This document shows, piece by piece, positions 15,794 through 22,785 of a stretch of 47,246 nucleotides of DNA. Source of the stretch: Fen-999 sp964530115. Its GTDB lineage: Bacteria > Pseudomonadota > Gammaproteobacteria > Burkholderiales > Rhodocyclaceae. The DNA lies in contig CAZGYD010000186.1 in the NCBI GenBank assembly GCA_964530115.1, positions 1 through 47,246 on the forward strand, written 5' to 3'. The first letter of the stretch is position 1, and the number at the start of each line of letters is the position of its first letter. Position numbers and translations under genes: made by a program. The notes beneath the pieces are model-generated. The model saw only the letters and a program-made list of their open reading frames with translations. It did not search any database and was not told where the DNA came from.

Positions 15794-16630
15794 TTAGCTG
15801 CATTTGCCGTCTTCGACCGGGCAGAAGATCAGCTGCAGGTTGCGCTCGAAGAGCGACTTGTCGTCGGGCAGGGGCAGGGGGCTCGACTTGAGGATCGCGC
15901 GCTCGACGGCGGCGTCGTAGCCGGCATGGCCGCTGCTCTTGGCAAGCCGCACCGAGATCACCTCGCCCGTCGGCAGCTGGACGACCTCGAAGATCGCCGA
16001 GGGGTTGCCCTTGAGGTCGGGCGGCAGGACGATGTTGCCGCGGATCTTGGCGCGGATGCGGTCCGTGTAACTCGCCAGCGCCTTGCTGCGCAGGGCGGCG
16101 GCCTGGCTCGCGGCCATCGCCTCGCGCTGCTGCCGGAGCCGCTGTTCCTCCTCGGCGAGCTGTCGGCGCATGGCCAGGCGCTTTTCCTCTTCCTGGATCT
16201 GGCGCTGGAAGGGATCCAGCTTCTTGAAGTCCGGCGGTGGCGGCGGTTTGGGCTTGTCCTTGAGCGCGATGTCCGGCTTCACGGGCGGTGCGGGCTTCGG
16301 TTCCGGTTTGGGAGCGGGCTTCGGCTCCGGTTTGGGAACGGGCTTCGGCTCCGGCTTGGGCTCCGGCGGCGGTTCCGGCTTCGGCTCCTCCTTCGCTTCG
16401 GCCGGGGGCTCCGGCTTGGCCGGTACCGTCACGTCGCGCACCAGTTGCGCCTCGACGACCGGCGTGACCTTGGTCTGCCAGTGGATGCCATAGACGAGGA
16501 AGGCCGCGAGCAGCAGATGGATCAGCACCGCAAGGACGACGGAGATGCGCCTGCCCGGAGCCTGGGCCGGTTTTCCCTGACGGGAGGGGTTCTGCGGGAG
16601 CGGCGGGTGGCTGTCCGGTCCTTCGGTCAT
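15794..16630 (-). CDS. tolA: Tol-Pal system protein TolA
   Basis: 278 residues. One membrane helix (about 29-48, ISVVLAVLIHLLLAAFLVYG), then a Lys-Pro-Glu-rich rod of imperfect PEPK/PAPKPEPK repeats (about 70-125), a charged helical stretch (QIQEEEKRLAMRRQ) and a C-terminal TonB-like domain (KIRGNIVLPPDLKGNPSAIF). It spans the periplasm and transmits proton-motive force from TolQR. The short-period Pro-Lys repeat is normal for TolA and unrelated to the dispersed repeat in front of the gene. Confidence 0.95.
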   Translation of the reverse strand: MTEGPDSHPPLPQNPSRQGKPAQAPGRRISVVLAVLIHLLLAAFLVYGIHWQTKVTPVVEAQLVRDVTVPAKPEPPAEAKEEPKPEPPPEPKPEPKPVPKPEPKPAPKPEPKPAPPVKPDIALKDKPKPPPPPDFKKLDPFQRQIQEEEKRLAMRRQLAEEEQRLRQQREAMAASQAAALRSKALASYTDRIRAKIRGNIVLPPDLKGNPSAIFEVVQLPTGEVISVRLAKSSGHAGYDAAVERAILKSSPLPLPDDKSLFERNLQLIFCPVEDGKCS

Positions 16631-16667
16631 CGTTGCGGTCGCGCCGGCGGATCGGCCCGGTCGGATT

Positions 16668-16693
16668 GGCGTGTTACCACGGCTGAGTTTCGC
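16668..16693 (+). repeat. Dispersed 26-bp repeat, intergenic copy between tolR and tolA
   Basis: Exact core GTGTTACCACGGCTGAGTTT. It is the only copy outside a coding sequence. It abuts the tolR stop codon (16694-16696) without a gap and ends 37 bases before the tolA start. It occupies 26 of the 63 intergenic bases in a gene chain where most spacings are under 15 bases. Confidence 0.9.
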
Positions 16694-17101
16694 TCATCGC
16701 TTCGGCTGCACCAGCAGGCCGACCTTGGCGACGTGCTGGCGCTGGAGCTCGTCGAGCACCTGGAGCACCGCCTCGTAGCGGACGTTCTTGTCGCCGGCGA
16801 CCAGCACCGCCTGGTTGGGGTTGCGCCGCTGCGCGGTCTTCAGCAGCTTCGGCAGGTCGTTGCGGTCGATGGCGCGCTCTTCGTCGCTCTGGCTGCGGTC
16901 GCGCAGGGCCAGGCTGCCATCGGCGCGGACGATCACCTCGAGCGGCGCCGCGGGCGGCTCGCCGCTCTTGCCCACGGTCGGCAGCTCGATGTTGCCGGTC
17001 TGGATCATCGGCGCGGTGACCATGAAGATCACCAAGAGCACCAGCATCACGTCGATGTAAGGCACGACGTTGATCTGGTTCATCAGGCGGCGCTGGCGCA
17101 T
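16694..17101 (-). CDS. tolR: Tol-Pal system protein TolR (ExbD family)
   Basis: 135 residues. One N-terminal helix with the essential proton-path aspartate D17 (VPYIDVMLVLLVIFMV), then a periplasmic ExbD domain (LPTVGKSGEPP to VAKVGLLVQPKR). It works with TolQ as the proton-driven motor. It starts 3 bases after the tolQ stop; a dispersed repeat follows its stop immediately. Confidence 0.96.
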   Translation of the reverse strand: MRQRRLMNQINVVPYIDVMLVLLVIFMVTAPMIQTGNIELPTVGKSGEPPAAPLEVIVRADGSLALRDRSQSDEERAIDRNDLPKLLKTAQRRNPNQAVLVAGDKNVRYEAVLQVLDELQRQHVAKVGLLVQPKR

Positions 17102-17104
17102 GGC

Positions 17105-17778
<674 letters not shown>

Positions 17779-17782
<4 letters not shown>

Positions 17783-18183
17783 GTCAGGCGTGCGAATTGT
17801 TCAAAGATGTCGTCCGGCATCGCCGCCGCGCGTCCCCGCGCCAGATCGACGCAGGCGATGCGAACCCGGGCGGTCAGCAACAGCTCGGTTCCCCGTTCGA
17901 TGCGCTGATCGAACACCACCTGCACCCGGCCGTGGGAGGCGACGCGGCTGGTCACCGTCAGACGGTCGTCGAGGCGCGCCGGCCGAAGGTATTCGGCCGA
18001 GATCGACCTCACCGCGAAGCCGAGGCCGGTCTCCGCCAGCAGCCGCCCCTGATCGAAACCCAAGGCGCGCAGCCATTCGGTGCGGGCACGCTCCAGATAC
18101 TTCAGGTAGTTGGCGTAGTAAACCACGCCACCGACATCGGTATCCTCGAAATAGACCCGGATATCCCAGCGAAAGTCCTGCAT
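17779..18183 (-). CDS. ybgC: Acyl-CoA thioesterase YbgC (hotdog fold)
   Basis: 134 residues. The hotdog signature VYFEDTDVGGVVYYANYLKYLERARTEWL contains the catalytic Asp. YbgC hydrolyses acyl-CoA or acyl-ACP and is regularly encoded with tol-pal. The ATG overlaps the ruvB stop as TGATG and its own stop overlaps tolQ, so it is coupled on both sides. Confidence 0.95.
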
Positions 18184-19217
18184 CACGAATCCCAGAGATC
18201 GCCGCCCGCCTGCGGCCGATTCAGGCCGAAATGGCGCCAGATCGCCGCCGTGGCGACGCGGCCGCGCGGCGTCCTTTGCAGGTAGCCCTGCTGGATCAGG
18301 AAGGGTTCCAGCACGTCCTCGATCGTGTCGCGGGCCTCGCCGATCGCCGCGGCGAGATTGTCCAGGCCGACCGGGCCGCCGCCGAACTTCTCGAGCACGG
18401 CGAGCATGAGCTTCCTGTCCATGACGTCGAGGCCGAGATGATCGACGTCGAGCATCGTCAATGCCGCGTCGGCGACCTCGCGGGTGATCTCGCCCTGCGC
18501 CTTCACCTCGGCATAGTCGCGCACGCGCCGCAGCAGGCGGTTGGCGATCCGCGGCGTGCCGCGCGAGCGGCGGGCGATCTCCGTGGCGCCGGCTTCGGCG
18601 ATCGTGCAGTTCAGGAGCCGCGCCGAGCGGCGGATGATCAGCGAAAGCTCCTCGGGCGTGTAGAACTCCAGCCGGGCGACGATGCCGAAGCGGTCGCGCA
18701 GCGGGTTCGTCAGCATGCCGGCGCGCGTGGTCGCGCCGACCAGGGTAAACGGCGGCAGATCGAGCTTGACCGAGCGTGCCGCGGGGCCCTCGCCGATCAT
18801 GATGTCGATCTGGAAATCCTCGAGCGCGGGATAGAGGATCTCCTCGACGACCGGCGAGAGCCGGTGGATCTCGTCGATGAACAGCACGTCGTGCGGTTCG
18901 AGATTGGTCAGGATCGCCGCGAGGTCGCCGGCGCGCTCGAGCACCGGCCCGGAAGTCTGGCGCAGATTGACGCCCATCTCGTGGGCGATGATGTGCGCGA
19001 GCGTGGTCTTGCCCAGGCCCGGCGGGCCGAACAGCAGCACGTGGTCGAGCGCCTCGCCGCGCTTCTTCGCCGCCTCGATGAAGATTTCCAGCTGGCCGCG
19101 GATCTTCTGCTGGCCGACGTACTCGGCAAGCTTCCGGGGCCGCAGTGCGCGCTCGATCGCGTCTTCCTGGGGCGACTCGCTCGCGGCCGAGATCAGGCGG
19201 TCGGTTTCGATGGTCAT
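18183..19217 (-). CDS. ruvB: Holliday junction helicase subunit RuvB
   Basis: 344 residues. AAA+ ATPase with Walker A GPPGLGKTTLAH, Walker B DVLFIDEIHRL, sensor I VGATTRAGML, and the C-terminal winged helix QGYLQRTPRGRVA. It drives branch migration with RuvA. It is separated from ruvA by a 155-base gap that holds an inverted-repeat element, unusual in this otherwise overlapping chain. Confidence 0.97.
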   Translation of the reverse strand: MTIETDRLISAASESPQEDAIERALRPRKLAEYVGQQKIRGQLEIFIEAAKKRGEALDHVLLFGPPGLGKTTLAHIIAHEMGVNLRQTSGPVLERAGDLAAILTNLEPHDVLFIDEIHRLSPVVEEILYPALEDFQIDIMIGEGPAARSVKLDLPPFTLVGATTRAGMLTNPLRDRFGIVARLEFYTPEELSLIIRRSARLLNCTIAEAGATEIARRSRGTPRIANRLLRRVRDYAEVKAQGEITREVADAALTMLDVDHLGLDVMDRKLMLAVLEKFGGGPVGLDNLAAAIGEARDTIEDVLEPFLIQQGYLQRTPRGRVATAAIWRHFGLNRPQAGGDLWDS

Positions 19218-19230
19218 GCGCTAGTTTATG

Positions 19231-19373
19231 GGAAACGCTGAACAAATGGCTGCGCGGGCGGTCTGCGGCGTTGCGCGCTGCTCGCTCCCTCGCCTATCCA
19301 TCTGATATGTCTCGGTCGCTGCGCTCCGTGCGCCTTGCATCCCATCCCGCTCGCGGCTTTCTTCAGCGTTTCC
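19231..19373. repeat. 143-bp intergenic element with 12-bp perfect inverted-repeat ends, between ruvA and ruvB
   Basis: GGAAACGCTGAA at 19231-19242 is the exact reverse complement of TTCAGCGTTTCC at 19362-19373. Pairing continues imperfectly inward (AAATGGCTGCGCGGGCGG against AAAGCCGCGAGCGGG), giving a long cruciform or RNA hairpin. The right end touches the ruvA stop codon. There is no open frame inside. It could be a miniature mobile or REP/BIME-like element; transcribed, it would form a large hairpin between ruvA and ruvB. Confidence 0.7.
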
Positions 19374-19963
19374 TATGCCTTGGCGAGCAGCCGGAGCGCC
19401 TGCCGGATGCCGTCGGCGACGGCGACGCCCTCCGGCAGCTGGCGCACGGCCGCGGCCGCCTCGCGCTCGCTGTAACCCAGTGCGATCAGGGCATTGAGGA
19501 TGTCGGCGGCGGCATCGGCCGGCGTGTTACCGCGGCTGAGTTTCGCGAGCCCCGCCGCCGGCGCCGCGAGCTTGTCCTTGAGTTCGAGCAGCAGCCGCTC
19601 CGCGGTCTTCCTGCCGATGCCCGGGATCTTCACCAGCCGCCCCGGCTCCTGCAGGGCCACGGCCTCTCCGAGTTCGGCCACCGAGAGGCCGGAGAGCACC
19701 GCTAGCGCGGTGCGCGCGCCGATGCCGGAGATGCGGATCAGCTGGCGGAAGGCGGCGCGCTCGTCTTCGGTGAGAAAGCCGTAGAGCAGGTGGGCATCCT
19801 CGCGCACGACGAGATGCGTGTGGAGCAGTACCCGCTCGCCCGTCGCCGGCAGGTTGCAGAAGGTGCTCATCGGCACCTCGAGCTCGTAGCCGATGCCGCC
19901 GGTATCGACCGTGATCTGCGGCGGATTCTTGGCGATCAGCGCGCCGGAGATCCTGCCGATCAT
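19373..19963 (-). CDS. ruvA: Holliday junction DNA-binding subunit RuvA, with repeat-derived linker
   Basis: 196 residues. OB-fold domain I (MIGRISGALIAKNPPQITVD), helix-hairpin-helix domain II (LIRISGIGARTALAVLSGLS, KIPGIGRKTAERLLLELKD), flexible linker, and RuvB-contacting domain III (ILNALIALGYSEREAAAAVR). Residues 140-148 (AKLSRGNTP) come from a copy of the dispersed repeat and lie in the linker before domain III, known to be flexible in RuvA. The ATG overlaps the ruvC stop by four bases. Confidence 0.96.
   Translation of the reverse strand: MIGRISGALIAKNPPQITVDTGGIGYELEVPMSTFCNLPATGERVLLHTHLVVREDAHLLYGFLTEDERAAFRQLIRISGIGARTALAVLSGLSVAELGEAVALQEPGRLVKIPGIGRKTAERLLLELKDKLAAPAAGLAKLSRGNTPADAAADILNALIALGYSEREAAAAVRQLPEGVAVADGIRQALRLLAKA
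19521..19546 (+). repeat. Dispersed 26-bp repeat, copy in ruvA
   Basis: One mismatch to the core (GTGTTACCGCGG). Coding reading AKLSRGNTP, residues 140-148, in the linker between RuvA domains II and III. Same frame as the pyc and HerA-like copies. Confidence 0.9.
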
Positions 19964-20496
19964 ACGAGCCTCCCCTTGCGCACGCGGAAGCCGCGGGTGG
20001 CGATGGCTCCCAGGCCCTGGCCGCCGTGGGCGTGGCAGATCGCGCAGGCCAGCGCATCGGCGGCGTCCGGGGATGGCGGCCCCGGCAGCCTGAGCAGGCG
20101 CATCACCATCTCCTGCACCTGCGCCTTGGCCGCCTTGCCGTGCCCGACCACGGCCTGCTTGATCTGGAGCGCCGTGTATTCCGAGACCGGCAGCGCCTGC
20201 GCGACCAGCGCCGAAATCGCGGCGCCGCGCGCCTGGCCAAGCAGCAGCGTCGATTGCGGATTGACGTTCACGAACACCTTTTCCACGACCGCCTCGTGCG
20301 GGCGATAGTGACCGATGACCTCGGTGATGCCTTCGAAGAGCGTCTTCACGCGCCCGGGCAGCGCCTCCGTCTCGCGCGTGCGGATGCAGCCGCTGGCGAC
20401 ATAGCCGAGCTTCTGGCCGATCTTGTCGACGATCCCGAAGCCGGTGACGCGCAGGCCGGGGTCGATGCCGAGGATGCGGACCGCGCCGGCGCTCAC
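19960..20496 (-). CDS. ruvC: Crossover junction endodeoxyribonuclease RuvC
   Basis: 178 residues from GTG 20496, which overlaps the yebC stop (GTGA). The RNase-H-like fold has catalytic acidic positions in ILGIDPGLRVTGFG and AVVEKVFVNVN, and the closing PSPDAADALACAICH. It resolves Holliday junctions as a dimer. Confidence 0.96.
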   Translation of the reverse strand: MSAGAVRILGIDPGLRVTGFGIVDKIGQKLGYVASGCIRTRETEALPGRVKTLFEGITEVIGHYRPHEAVVEKVFVNVNPQSTLLLGQARGAAISALVAQALPVSEYTALQIKQAVVGHGKAAKAQVQEMVMRLLRLPGPPSPDAADALACAICHAHGGQGLGAIATRGFRVRKGRLV

Positions 20497-21221
20497 GCCT
20501 CGTCCATCACGGCGGTCGTGTAGACCTCCTGCACGTCGTCGAGGGCCTCCAGCGCGTCGAGCAGCTTCTGCATGCGCTGGGCATCCTCGCCCTTGAGCTC
20601 GGTTTCGCTGCCCGGCTTCATCGTCACCTCGGCGAACTCGGGCTTCAGGCCGGCCTTCTCGATCGCCTCCTTGACCGCGAGGAAATCGCCCGGGGCGGTG
20701 ATCACCTCGATCGAGCCGTCGTCGTTGGTCGTCACGTCCTCGGCGCCGGCCTCGATCGCCGCCTCCATGACCCGGTCCTCGGCCGTGCCCGGGGCGAAGA
20801 CCAGCTGGCCGCAGTGCCGGAACATGAACGCGACCGAGCCGTCGGTGCCGAGGTTGCCGCCGTGCTTGCTGAAGGCGTGGCGCACCTCGGCGACGGTGCG
20901 CGTCTTGTTGTCGGTCAGACAGTCGACCATCACCGCCGCCCCGCCCGGGCCGTAGCCCTCGTAGCGGACCTCGACGTAATCGACGCCCTCGAGCTCGCCG
21001 GTGCCCTTCTTGATCGCGTTCTCGATCTTGTCCTTGGGCATGTTGACCGACTTGGCCTTCTCGACCGCGAGCCGCAGGCGCGGGTTGAACGAGGGATCGC
21101 CGCCGCCCATCTTCGCCGCGACGGTGATTTCCTTGGCGACCTTGGAGAAAGCCGCGCCGCGCTTCTCGTCCTGGCGGCCCTTGCGGTGCTGGATGTTGGC
21201 CCATTTGGAATGACCGGCCAT
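20493..21221 (-). CDS. yebC: YebC/PmpR-family regulatory protein
   Basis: 242 residues, the usual size. The N-terminus MAGHSKWANIQHRKGRQDEK and the YEGYGPGGAAVMVDCLTDN signature are diagnostic. The family has been described as a DNA-binding regulator and, more recently, as a translation factor relieving ribosome stalling at proline runs. Head of the yebC-ruvCAB-tol chain, divergent from the HerA-like gene with 58 bases between. Confidence 0.95.
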   Translation of the reverse strand: MAGHSKWANIQHRKGRQDEKRGAAFSKVAKEITVAAKMGGGDPSFNPRLRLAVEKAKSVNMPKDKIENAIKKGTGELEGVDYVEVRYEGYGPGGAAVMVDCLTDNKTRTVAEVRHAFSKHGGNLGTDGSVAFMFRHCGQLVFAPGTAEDRVMEAAIEAGAEDVTTNDDGSIEVITAPGDFLAVKEAIEKAGLKPEFAEVTMKPGSETELKGEDAQRMQKLLDALEALDDVQEVYTTAVMDEA

Positions 21222-21279
21222 GGTGCTGATTCCCTGTGCTTAAAATGGCGGCAATTTTATCACCCGGGGAGTGTCCGCC

Positions 21280-22785
21280 ATGTCCCGTCCGCTGCCGATC
21301 GCCAAGTCCGGCGACAGCGAGATCTGCCTGCTGCCCGCGCTCGCCAACCGCCACGGCCTGATCACCGGCGCCACCGGCACGGGCAAGACCGTGACGCTCC
21401 AGCGCCTGGCCGAGCAGTTCTCCTCGATCGGCGTGCCGGTGTTTCTCGCCGACGTCAAGGGCGACCTCTCGGGTCTCGGCGCCGAGGGCGTGAAATCGGA
21501 GAAGCTCGCCGCGCGGCTCGTCAAGCTCGGGGTCAGAGACTGGGCGCCGGTGAAGAACCCGGTGGTCTTCTGGGACGTGTTCGGCGAAGCCGGCCACCCG
21601 GTGCGTGCGACGATCTCCGACATGGGGCCGCTCCTGCTTTCGCGCCTGCTCGGCCTCAACGACACCCAGGCCGGGGTGCTGCAACTGGTGTTCAAGATCG
21701 CCGACGACAACGGCCTGCTGCTCCTCGACCTCAAGGACCTGCGCGCCATGGTCCAGCACGTCGGCGACAACGCCAAGCAGTTCACCACCGAGTACGGCAA
21801 CATCTCGGCCGCCTCGATCGGCGCCATCCCGCGCGGCCTGCTCACGCTCGAACAGCAGGGCGGCGACAGGTTCTTCGGCGAGCCGATGCTCGACATCGCC
21901 GACCTGATGCAGACCGACCGCGGCCGCGGCGTGGTGAACATCCTCGCCGCCGAGAAGCTCATGAACTCGCCGCAGGCCTACGCGACCTACCTGCTCTGGC
22001 TGCTCGCCGAGCTCTTCGAGCGGCTGCCCGAGGCGGGCGACCTGGAGAAGCCCAAGCTCGTCTTCTTCTTCGACGAGGCCCACCTGCTGTTCGACGAGGC
22101 GCCGCCGGCGCTCATCGACAAGATCGAACAGGTCGTGCGGCTCATCCGCTCGAAGGGCGTCGGCGTCTATTTCGTGACCCAGAACCCGCTCGACGTGCCG
22201 GACAAGGTGCTCGCGCAGCTCGGCAACCGCGTCCAGCATGCGCTCAGGGCCTTCACGCCGCGCGACCAGAAGGCCGTGCAGACCGCGGCGCAGACGCTGC
22301 GCGCCAATCCGAAATTCAATGCCGAGGCCGCGATCATGGAGCTCGGCGTCGGCGAGGCGCTCGTCTCCTTCCTCGACGAGAAAGGCACGCCGCAGGTGGT
22401 CGAGCGCGCCTGGGTACTCGCGCCCGGTTCGCGCATCGGCCCGATGACCGCGGAGGAGCGCAGCGCCGCGATCAAGGGCTCGGCGATCTATGGCCATTAC
22501 GAGAAGGTCATCGACCGCGAATCGGCCTACGAGAAGCTCAAGGCGGCGAAGGAGGCCGAGGCTGCGAAACTCAGCCGTGGTAACACGCCGGCCGGCAAGG
22601 CCGCGGAGGAGGAATCCGGCGGCATCCTCGGCAGACTCGGTTCGATCCTCGGCGGCGGGGGCGGCCGCCGGCAGAGCGTCGGCGAGGCAATGGTCAAGTC
22701 GGCGGCGCGGACGATCGCGAACCAGGTCGGCCGCGAGATCGTCAGGGGCGTGCTGGGGTCGATTCTCGGCGGGCGAAAGCGCTGA
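21280..22785 (+). CDS. HerA-like ATPase (DUF853 family)
   Basis: 501 residues. FtsK/HerA-type P-loop ATPase: Walker A ITGATGTGKTVTL (about 29-41), Walker B KLVFFFDEAHLLF (about 262-274), and VYFVTQNPLDVPDKVLAQLGNRVQHALR. It belongs to the DUF853 (YjgR-like) group, whose role is not settled. ATG 21280 has GGGGAG eight bases upstream; the GTG at 21271 does not. Residues 429-437 (AKLSRGNTP) come from the dispersed repeat and fall in a charged linker just before a Gly-rich C-terminal tail (GILGRLGSILGGGGGRR). The 3' end overlaps the convergent cation ATPase gene by 44 bases. Confidence 0.92.
   Translation: MSRPLPIAKSGDSEICLLPALANRHGLITGATGTGKTVTLQRLAEQFSSIGVPVFLADVKGDLSGLGAEGVKSEKLAARLVKLGVRDWAPVKNPVVFWDVFGEAGHPVRATISDMGPLLLSRLLGLNDTQAGVLQLVFKIADDNGLLLLDLKDLRAMVQHVGDNAKQFTTEYGNISAASIGAIPRGLLTLEQQGGDRFFGEPMLDIADLMQTDRGRGVVNILAAEKLMNSPQAYATYLLWLLAELFERLPEAGDLEKPKLVFFFDEAHLLFDEAPPALIDKIEQVVRLIRSKGVGVYFVTQNPLDVPDKVLAQLGNRVQHALRAFTPRDQKAVQTAAQTLRANPKFNAEAAIMELGVGEALVSFLDEKGTPQVVERAWVLAPGSRIGPMTAEERSAAIKGSAIYGHYEKVIDRESAYEKLKAAKEAEAAKLSRGNTPAGKAAEEESGGILGRLGSILGGGGGRRQSVGEAMVKSAARTIANQVGREIVRGVLGSILGGRKR
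22564..22589 (-). repeat. Dispersed 26-bp repeat, copy in the HerA-like gene
   Basis: Exact core on the minus strand. Because this gene runs rightward, the coding reading is again AKLSRGNTP (residues 429-437), as in pyc and ruvA. Confidence 0.9.

Noticed and set aside
16261..16430. Short-period repeat in tolA (Pro-Lys-Glu units)
   Set aside because: Normal low-complexity rod of TolA, explained by protein function and unrelated to the dispersed repeats.
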